Shown in pieces: positions 55,874 through 64,000 of a stretch of 64,000 nt of DNA; positions within the stretch are counted from its first letter, which is position 1; every line of letters begins with the position of its first letter. The DNA lies in the NCBI GenBank assembly GCA_007988785.1, contig BJUU01000009.1, forward strand, positions 54,318-118,317, in the 5' to 3' direction. This DNA comes from Agrococcus baldri. GTDB taxonomy: Bacteria > Actinomycetota > Actinomycetes > Actinomycetales > Microbacteriaceae. The position numbers were made by a program, and so were the translations under genes. Under the pieces are notes generated by a model, which did not search any database, was not told the origin of the DNA, and was given only the letters and a program-made list of their open reading frames with translations.

Positions 55874-57058
55874 CTAGCTCGCATATGCGGAGTTCTCGTG
55901 CACGTAGTCGTGGGTGAGGTCGTTGGTGCGGATGCTCGCGGCGGCCTCGCCCGCGAACAGGTCGATCAGGATGTGCGTCGCGCGGGGCGTCAGGTCGACC
56001 TCCTCGCGCGGGCGGTCGGGCTCCCCCGCGTGGCAGACGCGCACCCCGTTGAAGGCGACGTCGACCGCGTACGGGTCGAAGGACGCATCCGTCGTGCCGA
56101 TCGCCGCGAGCACCCTGCCCCAGTTGGGGTCGTTGCCGAAGACGGCCGCCTTGAAGAGGTTGGAGCGTGCGACCGAGCGGGCGACGACCACCGCGTCGTC
56201 CTCGCTCGCCGCCCGGCGCACCTCGATGGTGATGTCGTGGCTCGCGCCCTCGGCGTCGCGCTGCAGCTGGTCGGCGAGGTCGTCGCAGACCGCCGTGACG
56301 GCGGCGGTGAGCTCGGCCTCGTCGGCCTCGACGCCCGAGGCTCCGGAGGCCAGCAGCAGCACGGTGTCGTTCGTCGACATGCAGCCGTCCGAGTCGAGCC
56401 GGTCGAAGGTGACGCGGGTCGCGGCGCGCAGCGCGCGGTCGAGCACATCGGCCTCGGCGACGACGTCGGTGGTGAGCACGACGAGCATCGTCGCGAGGCC
56501 CGGCGCGAGCATGCCCGCGCCCTTCGCCATGCCGCCGACCGTCCAGCTCGCCCCCGCGCCGCCGCCGGTCGCGAGCGCCTGCTTCGCGACCGAGTCGGTC
56601 GTCATGATCGCCTCTGCCGCACGAAGACCGCCCGCGTCGTCCCCGCCGTCGTGCCGCAGCGCATCCGCGCACCGCTCGACGCCGGCGAGCACGCCCGCGC
56701 GGAAGGTCTCGTCGCCGACGCCGATGAGGCCGGTCGAGCACACCTGCACCTCGATGGCGCCGATCCCGAGCCGCTCGGCGACCCGCTCGGCGGTCTGGTG
56801 GGTGGTCTGGAAGCCGAAGGCGCCGGTGAAGCAGTTCGCGCCGCCCGAGTTGAGGATGACGGCGCGCGCGCTGCCGCCGGCGAGCGCCTGCTCGCTCCAC
56901 AGCACCGGGTTGGCCTTGGCGCGGTTGGCGGTGAACACGCCGGCAGCGGCCGACAGCGGGCCGTCGTTGACGATGAGCGCGACATCGAGCGCGCCGCTCG
57001 ACTTCAGGCCCGCGGCGACGCCCGCGGCGCGGAAGCCGGCCGCGGCGGTGACGCTCAC
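55874..57058 (-). CDS. argJ: Bifunctional glutamate N-acetyltransferase ArgJ
   Basis: 394 residues. The autocatalytic cleavage site is in [16 protein letters not shown], cut before the Thr of ATML, which becomes the nucleophile. [10 protein letters not shown] and [11 protein letters not shown] are also family signatures. It transfers acetyl from acetylornithine to glutamate (and may use acetyl-CoA). The GTG overlaps the argC stop (GTGA). Confidence 0.96.
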   Translation of the reverse strand: MSVTAAAGFRAAGVAAGLKSSGALDVALIVNDGPLSAAAGVFTANRAKANPVLWSEQALAGGSARAVILNSGGANCFTGAFGFQTTHQTAERVAERLGIGAIEVQVCSTGLIGVGDETFRAGVLAGVERCADALRHDGGDDAGGLRAAEAIMTTDSVAKQALATGGGAGASWTVGGMAKGAGMLAPGLATMLVVLTTDVVAEADVLDRALRAATRVTFDRLDSDGCMSTNDTVLLLASGASGVEADEAELTAAVTAVCDDLADQLQRDAEGASHDITIEVRRAASEDDAVVVARSVARSNLFKAAVFGNDPNWGRVLAAIGTTDASFDPYAVDVAFNGVRVCHAGEPDRPREEVDLTPRATHILIDLFAGEAAASIRTNDLTHDYVHENSAYAS

Positions 57059-58101
57059 GGCGCGAGCCCGTCGATCGAGAGCCCCAGCTGCTCGTCGAGC
57101 CCGAGCGCGATGTTCGCCGACTGGATCGCCGCGCCCGCCGTGCCCTTGCCGAGGTTGTCGATCGCGGCGATCACCACGACACGGCCGGCTGCCTCGTCGA
57201 GACCGACGCCCAGGTGCACCGAGTTCGACCCCAGCACGTCGGCGGTGCGCGGGTACTCGCCGGCGGGCGTGATGTGGATGAACGCCTCGTCGCCGTAGGC
57301 GGTCAGCCACGCCGAGCGCACCTGCTCTGCCGTCGCCTCGCCGATGAGCGGCGCGGTGACGGTCGCGAGGATGCCGCGCGACATGGGCACGAGCACGGGC
57401 GTGAAGGAGTGGCGGATGTCGCTGCCGCCGGCGGCGCGCAGGTTCTGCGCGATCTCGGGCAGGTGGCGGTGCGTGCCGCCGACGCCGTAGGGGGTGGCGG
57501 AGCCCGTGAGCTCGGCCGCCAGCAGGTGCGTCTTGGCGGCGCGGCCGGCGCCGGAGGAGCCGACGGCGAGCACCGAGGTGATGGCCGTGGTGTCGACCAG
57601 GCCCGCGGCGACGCCGGGCGCGAGCGCGAGGGTGACCGCGGTGGCGTTGCAGCCGGGCACGGCGATGCGGCGGGCGGCGCGCAGCTCGCGGCGCTGCCGG
57701 CCGCCGTCGGCGAGCATGAGCTCGGGCATGCCGTAGGGCCAGGTGCCCGCGTGCTCGGTGCCGTAGTACCGCTGCCACTCCTCGGCGCTCTCGAGCCGGT
57801 GGTCGGCGCCGGCGTCGACGACGAGCGTCGACTCGGGCAGCTGCGCGGCGATCCCGCCGGAGTGGCCGTGCGGCAGCGCGAGGAAGACCACGTCGTGGCC
57901 GGCGAGCACCTCAGCCGTCGTCTCCTGGAACGTCAGCGATGCGAGGGAGCGCAGGTTCGGGTGGACGGAGACCAGGGGCTGCCCGGCGTTCGAGTGCGCC
58001 GTGACCGTGCGCACCTCCAGCTCGGGGTGCTGCGCGAGCAGACGCAGCAGCTCGCCACCTGCGTATCCGCTCGCGCCTGCGACGGCGACGGAGAGGCTCA
58101 T
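57055..58101 (-). CDS. argC: N-acetyl-gamma-glutamyl-phosphate reductase
   Basis: 348 residues. NADP motif [14 protein letters not shown] at the N-terminus and the catalytic Cys in [13 protein letters not shown]. First gene of argC-J-B-F-H, with its own TAGCCT box 6 bases upstream of the ATG. No ARG box was recognised near the start. Confidence 0.96.
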   Translation of the reverse strand: MSLSVAVAGASGYAGGELLRLLAQHPELEVRTVTAHSNAGQPLVSVHPNLRSLASLTFQETTAEVLAGHDVVFLALPHGHSGGIAAQLPESTLVVDAGADHRLESAEEWQRYYGTEHAGTWPYGMPELMLADGGRQRRELRAARRIAVPGCNATAVTLALAPGVAAGLVDTTAITSVLAVGSSGAGRAAKTHLLAAELTGSATPYGVGGTHRHLPEIAQNLRAAGGSDIRHSFTPVLVPMSRGILATVTAPLIGEATAEQVRSAWLTAYGDEAFIHITPAGEYPRTADVLGSNSVHLGVGLDEAAGRVVVIAAIDNLGKGTAGAAIQSANIALGLDEQLGLSIDGLAP

Positions 58102-58107
58102 GCATCC

Positions 58108-58113
58108 AGGCTA
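58108..58113 (-). promoter_or_regulatory. Leaderless-type promoter of the arginine operon
   Basis: TAGCCT, then GGATGC (6 bases), then ATG at 58101. Confidence 0.6.
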
Positions 58114-58143
58114 CTGGGCCGCCGACCCCCGCCGGCACGCCGA

Positions 58144-58812
58144 TCAGATAGCGTGCGCCAGCGGATCGGCGACGAAGCGCACCTCGACCGCGGCGCGCAC
58201 CGACAGCTCGCCCGCCTCGAGCGAGACCGCGGGTGCGGCATCGGCGGCCGACATCGCCATGGTCGCCATGCGCGCCTTGGGCACCGGCGGACCGGGCGCC
58301 GTCGTGCCGGGCTCCTGGATGCCGGCGACCACCGGCGCCCCGAGTCCCGCCGCCTCGGCGTAGTCGCCGGCGCGCTCGACCGCGTCGGCGATCGCGCGGG
58401 TGCGGGCGGTCTTCCCGAGCGCCCGCTCGGTCTCGTCCGACAGCGACCACTCGATGCCGCCCACCTCGTGCGTCTCGTGCAGGCCGATGCTGCCGATCCA
58501 CGAGCCGAGCTCCTCGAAGTCCCGGAACCGCACGGTCACCGCTGCGGCGGCGGTGTAGACCGAGGTGCGGGGCTGGCCCTCGCCCACCCACTCCTGGTGA
58601 TGCGAGATCGAGACGCGATCGGCGTGCCACGACTCGGCCGCGCCCGAGGTCTCGTGCGACCTCGCGTCGGCGACGAGCCGCTCGTGCGCCTCCGCGACCG
58701 CTCGCATCGCGGCCTCCGCGCTCGGCGCGCTCCAGCGCGACTGCACCGTGACCGTGGCCCGCTCGGCGCTCGCGCGCTCGAGAGCCTGCCCGCAGACCGT
58801 GATCTCCACCAT
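58144..58812 (-). CDS. SIMPL domain (DUF541) protein
   Basis: 222 residues. VEITVCGQALERASAERATV at the start, the AMRAVAEAH helix, a RTSVYTAAAAVTVRFRDFEE strand region and a late KARMATMAMSA match SIMPL/DUF541 proteins. No signal peptide, unlike many periplasmic relatives, so probably cytoplasmic. Function poorly known. Monocistronic between pheT and argC with its own TAGCAT box. Confidence 0.8.
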   Translation of the reverse strand: MVEITVCGQALERASAERATVTVQSRWSAPSAEAAMRAVAEAHERLVADARSHETSGAAESWHADRVSISHHQEWVGEGQPRTSVYTAAAAVTVRFRDFEELGSWIGSIGLHETHEVGGIEWSLSDETERALGKTARTRAIADAVERAGDYAEAAGLGAPVVAGIQEPGTTAPGPPVPKARMATMAMSAADAAPAVSLEAGELSVRAAVEVRFVADPLAHAI

Positions 58813-58819
58813 GGCCGGG

Positions 58820-58825
58820 ATGCTA
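58820..58825 (-). promoter_or_regulatory. Leaderless-type promoter of the SIMPL gene
   Basis: TAGCAT, then CCCGGCC (7 bases), then ATG at 58812. Confidence 0.6.
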
Positions 58826-58841
58826 CCCCCGCCGGCTGGGC

Positions 58842-61325
58842 CTACTCCCGCAGCGTCGCGCCGTGCCGCTCGGCGGCGACGGCCAGGCCCGCGAGCTTCG
58901 CCTCGCTCGCCTCCGCGGCGGTCAGCGTGCGGTCGGCGGCGCGGAAGCGCAGCGCGAAGGTGAGCGACTTCTGCTGCTCGCCCAGACCGGTGCCGCGGTA
59001 GTCGTCGACGAGCGCGATGTGCTCGAGCAGCGCGCCAGCGCCCTCGCGCACGGCACGGCGAACCTCGCCGGCCGGCACGTCGATCGGCACCACGAGCGAG
59101 AGATCCTGCGTCGCCGCCGGCACCGGCGCGATGCGCTGCGTCTCGAGCCCGACGCGGGCGGCGCCGATGAGCGCGCTCAGGTCGAGCTCTGCGACCGCGA
59201 CCACGCGCGGCAGGTCGGCCTCGGCCGCGACGGCCGGCAGCAGCTCGCCGGCCACGCCGACGACCTCGCCCGCCACGAGCAGCTCGGCAGCGCGCCCCGG
59301 GTGCAGCCAGTCGCGCTGCGCCTGACGCACCCCGAGCTCGAGCCCGAGCGTGCGGGCGATGCGCTCCACGGCCTCGATCGCGTCGGCGAGCCCGAAGCGC
59401 TCCGCCGGCCGGCCCGGCTGCTTGCGCACCCGCTCGCCGACGAGCAGCACGGCCGCGTGATCGGGCTGGACGGGCAGCCGGTCGAGCTCGGCGAGCACGT
59501 CGTCGGCGGGGCGCTCGCCGGCGTCGGGCAACGTCTCGGTGCCCTGGCCTTCGGCGGCGACGAACACGCGCCCCAGCTCGAACAGGGCGAGGTCGGTGAG
59601 CCCGCGACCGAGGTTGCGGTGCGCGGTGTCGAGCATGGCCGGCACGAGCGCGGTGCGCAGCCACGCGTGCTCGGCGTCGAGCGGGTTCTCGAGCCGCACC
59701 GGCTCGTGGCCCGTCATCCGCGCCTGCCGCTCGGTGACGAAGGGCGCCACGAGCACCTCGGTCAGTCCCGCGGCGGCGAGGCCGTCGGCGACGCGGCGGC
59801 GCAGCCGCTGCCCGCGCGTCAGCCCGCGGCCGGGAGGCGCGACGGGCAGCACCGAGGGGATGCGGTCGAAGCCGACGATGCGCGCGACCTCCTCGACGAG
59901 GCTCTCGCGGTCGACGAGGTCGGGGCGCCAGGTGGGCGGCGTGACCGTCCACGACTGCTCGCCCTGATCGATGGCGCTGCCGATCGCCTGCAGTGCGGCG
60001 CGGGCCTCGTCGACCGTGTAGTCGGCGCCCGTGAGGGTGCTCCAGAAGCCCACCGGGATGGTGATCGGCCGCATGGCGGGCACCTCGCCCACCTCGGCGC
60101 CGAGCTGGGTGTCGAGCGTGCCGCCGGCGAGCTCGACCAGCAGCTGGGCGACGCGTGCGGCCGCGGCATCCGCCACCGCCGGGTCGACGCCGCGCTCGAA
60201 GCGCTTCGAGGCCTCGGAGATCAGCCGGTGCCTGCGGGATGCGCGGCCGATCGACACGGCGTCGAAGGTGGCCGCCTCGATGAGCACGTCGGTGGTCGAC
60301 GCATCCATCTCGGTCTCGGCACCGCCCATGACGCCGGCGATGCCGATGGCGCCGCGGTCGTCGGTGATCAGCAGGTCCTCGGGGCTCAGCGCGCGGTCGA
60401 CGTCGTCGAGGGTGGTGATGCGCTCTCCGGCGCGCGCCCGGCGCACCGTGATGCCGCCCTGCAGCTTGGCGAGGTCGTACGCGTGCGTGGGCTGGCCGAG
60501 CTCGAGCATGACGTAGTTCGTGATGTCGACGCCGAGCGAGACCGAGCGCATGCCGGCCAGGCGCAGGCGCGAGGCCATCCAGGTGGGCGTCTGCCGCGAC
60601 TGGTCGATGCCGCGCACGACGCGGGCGATGAAGCGCGAGCAGCCGGCGGCCCCGCGGATCGGCGCGTCGTCCTCGATGGCGAGGGGGAAGCCGGATGGGG
60701 TGCCGAACGCGATCGCGCCGCGCGCGGTCTCCGCGGGGTCGGTGAAGTCCTGACCGGTCGCGGAGGCGAGCTCGCGCGCGATGCCGCGGATGGAGAGCGC
60801 GTAGCCGCGATCGGGTGTGACGTTGATCTCCACGGCCTGGTCGTCCAGACCCAGCAGCGCCAGCGCATCCGCCCCCACGTCCCCGGGGATGCCGAGCTGG
60901 TCGAGGCGCATGATGCCGTCGTGGTCGTCGCCGAGGCCGAGCTCGCGCTCGGAGGCGATCATGCCGTCGGAGACGTGGCCGTAGGTCTTGCGCGCGGCGA
61001 TCTCGAAGCCGCCGAGGTCGGCGCCGGGCAGCGTGACGACGACGCGGTCGCCGACGACGAAGTTGAGCGCGCCGCACACGATGCCGCGCACGCCGCCGTT
61101 GGCCTCGCCCACGTCGACCTGGCACCAGCGGATGGTCTTGCCGTTCTTCTGCGGCTCCTCGACGAGCTCGAGCACGCGGCCGACGACGATCGGGCCGCGC
61201 AGCTCGCCGCCGTGCACCGCCTCCTCCTCGAAGCCGACGCGCACGAGCTGGGCGTGCAGCCACTCGGCCGCGCCCTCGGTGGGGAGCTCGACGTGCTCTG
61301 CGAGCCATGACAGCGGAATCCGCAT
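58842..61325 (-). CDS. pheT: Phenylalanyl-tRNA synthetase beta subunit
   Basis: 827 residues. N-terminal MRIPLSWLAEHVELP, the EMAP-like tRNA-binding region (VVGRVLELVEEPQ), the B3/B4 editing region, B5 and the C-terminal anticodon-binding domain (PAATQDLSLVVP) are in the usual order. Pairs with PheS. Start codon shares a base with the pheS stop (TGATG). Confidence 0.97.
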   Translation of the reverse strand: MRIPLSWLAEHVELPTEGAAEWLHAQLVRVGFEEEAVHGGELRGPIVVGRVLELVEEPQKNGKTIRWCQVDVGEANGGVRGIVCGALNFVVGDRVVVTLPGADLGGFEIAARKTYGHVSDGMIASERELGLGDDHDGIMRLDQLGIPGDVGADALALLGLDDQAVEINVTPDRGYALSIRGIARELASATGQDFTDPAETARGAIAFGTPSGFPLAIEDDAPIRGAAGCSRFIARVVRGIDQSRQTPTWMASRLRLAGMRSVSLGVDITNYVMLELGQPTHAYDLAKLQGGITVRRARAGERITTLDDVDRALSPEDLLITDDRGAIGIAGVMGGAETEMDASTTDVLIEAATFDAVSIGRASRRHRLISEASKRFERGVDPAVADAAAARVAQLLVELAGGTLDTQLGAEVGEVPAMRPITIPVGFWSTLTGADYTVDEARAALQAIGSAIDQGEQSWTVTPPTWRPDLVDRESLVEEVARIVGFDRIPSVLPVAPPGRGLTRGQRLRRRVADGLAAAGLTEVLVAPFVTERQARMTGHEPVRLENPLDAEHAWLRTALVPAMLDTAHRNLGRGLTDLALFELGRVFVAAEGQGTETLPDAGERPADDVLAELDRLPVQPDHAAVLLVGERVRKQPGRPAERFGLADAIEAVERIARTLGLELGVRQAQRDWLHPGRAAELLVAGEVVGVAGELLPAVAAEADLPRVVAVAELDLSALIGAARVGLETQRIAPVPAATQDLSLVVPIDVPAGEVRRAVREGAGALLEHIALVDDYRGTGLGEQQKSLTFALRFRAADRTLTAAEASEAKLAGLAVAAERHGATLRE

Positions 61326-62371
61326 CAGATCACCATCCCGAACTGCTCGGTGAAGCGCACATCGCCCTCGATCATGTCGCGCATGTCGTCGAGCTGGTAC
61401 CGGAACTGCAGCGTGCGCTCGATGCCCATGCCGAACGCGAAGCCCGAGTAGACCTCGGGGTCGAGGCCCGCGGCGCGCAGCACGTTGGGGTTGACCATGC
61501 CGCAGCCGCCCCACTCGACCCAGCGCGGACCGCCGCGCATGCCGGGGTGCCAGACATCCATCTCGGCGCTCGGCTCGGTGAAGGGGAAGTAGTTGGGGCG
61601 CAGGCGGATCTTCGCCTCGGCGCCGAACATGATGCGCGCGAGGTGCTCGAGCGTGCCGCGCAGGTGCGCCATCGTGAGCCCCGTGTCGACGGCGAGGCCC
61701 TCGAGCTGGGTGAAGACGGGCAGGTGCGTCGCGTCGATGTCATCGGTGCGGTAGACGCGGCCGGGCGCGACGACGTAGATGGGCAGCTCGCGCGTGAGCA
61801 TCGAGCGCATCTGCACCGGGCTCGTCTGCGTGCGCAGCACCATGTGGCGCTCGGCGGGCGCGACGTAGAAGGTGTCGGACTCGCCGCGCGCGGGGTGGTC
61901 GGGGTCGACGTTGAGGGCGTCGAAGTTGTACCACTCGTGCTCGAGCTCCGGTCCCTCCGCGACCTCCCAGCCCATGCCGACGAACACATCGCTCATCTCG
62001 TCGACGAGCATGGAGAGCGGATGCCGGCCACCGGCGGTGCGGATGCGCGGCAGCGCGGTCACGTCGACCCGCTCCGCCTCGAGCTGCGCGGCCTCCTCGG
62101 CGGCGGCGAGCTCGCCCTGGCGGGCGGCGATCGCCTGTGCCACGCGGCCGCGGCCCGCACCGATCAGCTGGCCGGCGGCCTTGCGGCCCTCCGGCGCGAT
62201 GTCGCGCAGGCTGCCGTTGAGCGCGGCCAGCTCGCTGCCCTGGCCGTTGTGCGCGGCCTTCGCCGCCTGCAGCTCTGCGGTGGTCGTGGCGGTCTCGATC
62301 GCGGCGAGCGCCGCGGTCACCGCGGCGTCGACGCGCGCGCCGAGATCGGCGTTCTCGTCGGGGTTGGGCAC
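61325..62371 (-). CDS. pheS: Phenylalanyl-tRNA synthetase alpha subunit
   Basis: 348 residues. N-terminal coiled coil, class II motif 2 region GRVYRTDDIDATHLPVFTQL, TSPVQMRSM and motif 3 FGMGIERTLQ. Charges tRNA-Phe with PheT. The GTG at 62371 lies 6 bases after TAGGAT. Confidence 0.97.
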   Translation of the reverse strand: MPNPDENADLGARVDAAVTAALAAIETATTTAELQAAKAAHNGQGSELAALNGSLRDIAPEGRKAAGQLIGAGRGRVAQAIAARQGELAAAEEAAQLEAERVDVTALPRIRTAGGRHPLSMLVDEMSDVFVGMGWEVAEGPELEHEWYNFDALNVDPDHPARGESDTFYVAPAERHMVLRTQTSPVQMRSMLTRELPIYVVAPGRVYRTDDIDATHLPVFTQLEGLAVDTGLTMAHLRGTLEHLARIMFGAEAKIRLRPNYFPFTEPSAEMDVWHPGMRGGPRWVEWGGCGMVNPNVLRAAGLDPEVYSGFAFGMGIERTLQFRYQLDDMRDMIEGDVRFTEQFGMVI

Positions 62372-62377
62372 CCGACG

Positions 62378-62383
62378 ATCCTA
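62378..62383 (-). promoter_or_regulatory. Leaderless-type promoter of pheST
   Basis: TAGGAT, then CGTCGG (6 bases), then GTG at 62371. It lies 17 bases after the stop of the upstream permease. Confidence 0.6.
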
Positions 62384-62400
62384 CCGAGCGATCGGGGTGG

Positions 62401-63339
62401 TCAGCTTCCGCCGCCCTGCATGCCGGCTCCGGGAAGCCGGGTGATCTCGGCGCCTGGGTCGACCTCGCGCATCGCCTGCGTGGAGACCGGGATCGCCTCG
62501 GTCTTGGTCCCATCGAGGTTCGGACCGCCGCGGCGCGGCCGCGACATGCGCCTGGCGAGCACGCGCACCAGCCACGACAGCGTCAGGTTGATCGCGAGGA
62601 AGATCGCCAGCATCACGAAGAACATCGAGAGCGCGTACGGGCCGCCCTGGCGGTCGTAGAAGTCGACCAGCTGCCTGCCGATGCGGATGATCTCGGGCGA
62701 GCCGACGATGTAGCCGAGCGAGGTGTCCTTCAACAGCACGATCAGCTGCGCGAGGATGATCGGCAGCATGATGCGGAACGCCTGCGGCAGCTCGATCTCG
62801 AGCGTCGTGCGCAGCGGCGTCAGGCCGATCGCGAGCCCGCTCTCGCGCTGCCCCTTCGGCAGCGACTTCATGCCGGCGCGCAGCGCCTCTCCGATGATCG
62901 CGCCGTTGTAGACGATGAGCGCCCACACGACCGCCCAATATGCGCCGGACGCGAAGACGATGAGGATGAAGAGCATCATCAGCAGCACGGGCATGCCGCG
63001 GAAGAACTCCAGCACGATCGTGACCGGGATCCGCACCCACGACGAGTAGGCGTTGCGGAGGATCGAGAGCACGATCCCGAGCAGAATGGCTCCGACCGCG
63101 GCAATGCCCGCGATCGACAGCGTCGTGCCGAGGCCGACCATGAGGCCGCGCGCACCGAACCAGAGCTCCTCCTCCTGGAAGATGTCCCAGCGGTCCTGGT
63201 AGAAGGCGCCGCCGAGCCACAGCTGATACACGGCGAGGCCGAGCGCCGCGATCGCGACGACGGCGAAGACGATCGAGAGGATGCGGGAGCGCTTGATCGC
63301 GTTGGGCCCGGGGGCGTCGAAGAGAACGGAACCGCTCAT
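62401..63339 (-). CDS. gluD: Glutamate-type ABC transporter permease, GluD-like
   Basis: 312 residues. Polar amino-acid permease (HisM family): five or six membrane segments and the EAA loop region GEALRAGMKSLPKGQRESGLA ending in LGLTP-type contact. The ~45-residue cytoplasmic tail after the last helix (RRMSRPRRGGPNLDG...) is typical of corynebacterial/Microbacteriaceae GluD. Overlaps the first permease (ATGA). Glutamate specificity is inferred from family resemblance. Confidence 0.85.
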   Translation of the reverse strand: MSGSVLFDAPGPNAIKRSRILSIVFAVVAIAALGLAVYQLWLGGAFYQDRWDIFQEEELWFGARGLMVGLGTTLSIAGIAAVGAILLGIVLSILRNAYSSWVRIPVTIVLEFFRGMPVLLMMLFILIVFASGAYWAVVWALIVYNGAIIGEALRAGMKSLPKGQRESGLAIGLTPLRTTLEIELPQAFRIMLPIILAQLIVLLKDTSLGYIVGSPEIIRIGRQLVDFYDRQGGPYALSMFFVMLAIFLAINLTLSWLVRVLARRMSRPRRGGPNLDGTKTEAIPVSTQAMREVDPGAEITRLPGAGMQGGGS

Positions 63340-63983
63340 CGCTGCACACTCCACTTCCGCTCGAGATGGTCGACCAGCTGGCCGAGCGGCACGGTGATGA
63401 GCAGGTAGCTCAGCGCGATGCCGAGGAACACCTGCAGCGCCTGGTCGCCGTAGACGTTGGAGAGGCGCTGTGCGACCGAGACGAGCACGAAGACGAAGAA
63501 GCCCATCGCGACCGAGGTGTTCTTGACCAGAGCGATGATGACGTTGATGACCGGCGGCAGCACGCTGCGGAATGCCTGCGGCAGCACCACCAGGCTCATC
63601 GTCTGGCCGAAGCCCAGCCCGATGGAGCGCGAGGCCTCTGCCTGCCCGAGCGGCACGGAGTTGATGCCGGAGCGCACCGCCTCGGCGAAGAAGGCGCTGG
63701 TGTAGTAGGTCAGCGCGATGACCGCACCGACGCTGAAGTCGAGGATGATGCCGAGCTTGGGCAGCACGAACGCCGTGAAGAAGAACACGAGGGTCAGCGG
63801 CGTGTTCCTCGCCACCTCGGTCCAGACCGCCGCCAGCACGCGGAGCGCGGCGACGGGCGAGACCCGCATGCCAGCCAGGAGCACGCCAAGGGGCAGCCCG
63901 ATGAGCGTGACGATGCCGGTCAGCAGCAGCGTCATGCCCATGCCCTGCAGCCACAGCGGCAGGTTCTCGAAGATTGCTTGCAT
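63336..63983 (-). CDS. gluC: Glutamate-type ABC transporter permease, GluC-like
   Basis: 215 residues, HisM-family permease with the EAA motif in AEAVRSGINSVPLGQAEASR. It should form the channel with the GluD-like protein. A TGA on the minus strand at 63985-63983 overlaps its ATG (TGATG), so an upstream gene, probably the solute-binding protein, ends here; only its last few codons (63986-64000) are inside the window. Confidence 0.85.
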   Translation of the reverse strand: MQAIFENLPLWLQGMGMTLLLTGIVTLIGLPLGVLLAGMRVSPVAALRVLAAVWTEVARNTPLTLVFFFTAFVLPKLGIILDFSVGAVIALTYYTSAFFAEAVRSGINSVPLGQAEASRSIGLGFGQTMSLVVLPQAFRSVLPPVINVIIALVKNTSVAMGFFVFVLVSVAQRLSNVYGDQALQVFLGIALSYLLITVPLGQLVDHLERKWSVQR

Positions 63984-64000
63984 CAGTCCCTCATCCGGTG

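Overview
The window is about 72% G+C outside the rRNA operon, is densely packed, and uses many GTG starts and 4-base ATGA/GTGA gene overlaps. The 16S/23S/5S order without spacer tRNAs, the actinobacterial gene blocks (parA-scpA-scpB-rluB-tyrA-cmk-der; tlyA-nadK-recN; pyrG-nudix-xerD; pheS-pheT; argC-J-B-F-H-tyrS), the DUF222-type HNH fragment and a roughly 480-residue GapB-type GAPDH point to Actinomycetota, order Micrococcales, most likely Microbacteriaceae (possibly Agrococcus-like). The taxonomic call is an inference; a 16S comparison would settle it.

Layout. 1-3.6 kb: 3' end of an HNH nuclease gene, a DedA-type membrane protein, a serine carboxypeptidase-like protein and a lipoprotein hydrolase, with a perfect 53-bp tandem duplication in the promoter region of the last two. 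3.6-17.1 kb: a compact minus-strand biosynthetic operon reading 37-residue peptide > three-module NRPS with thioesterase > MbtH-like protein > ABC-2 ATPase > ABC-2 permease > Sfp-type phosphopantetheinyl transferase. From the NRPS onward every junction is a 4-base overlap. 17.2-22.6 kb: thiolase, amidohydrolase, FusB-like EF-G-binding protein, GAPDH and a siderophore-interacting reductase. The reductase diverges from an MFS transporter across a DtxR/IdeR-like iron box. 22.6-26.1 kb: MFS, ClpS, DUF2017, pyridoxal kinase, lipoprotein. 26.1-45.3 kb: the conserved housekeeping block on the minus strand (segregation, CTP synthesis, DNA repair, NAD kinase, TlyA), interrupted by an ACC deaminase, an epimerase, an APH-type kinase, a HAD phosphatase and a TPR-like protein with a long Arg/Asp/Gly repeat. 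45.3-51 kb: the complete rRNA operon with two promoters and pre-rRNA processing stems. 51.2-64 kb: tyrS, the arginine genes (no argD), a SIMPL protein, pheT/pheS and two permeases of a glutamate-type ABC importer.

How the parts work together. The 17-3.6 kb operon is a self-contained non-ribosomal peptide system: assembly line, A-domain chaperone, carrier activation and export. Its first two A domains appear to share one specificity code and its starter C domain resembles EntF, but no aryl-acid genes are present. The 37-residue peptide at its head has a strong ribosome binding site and is separated from the NRPS by a 12-bp perfect hairpin. It resembles nothing I know and is the best candidate for something undescribed.

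A second theme is promoter syntax. At least eleven transcription units begin TANNNT, then 6-7 bases, then the start codon, which predicts leaderless mRNAs. In two cases (recN/pyrG and argH/tyrS) the TAG stop of the upstream gene is itself the first half of the next gene's -10 box.
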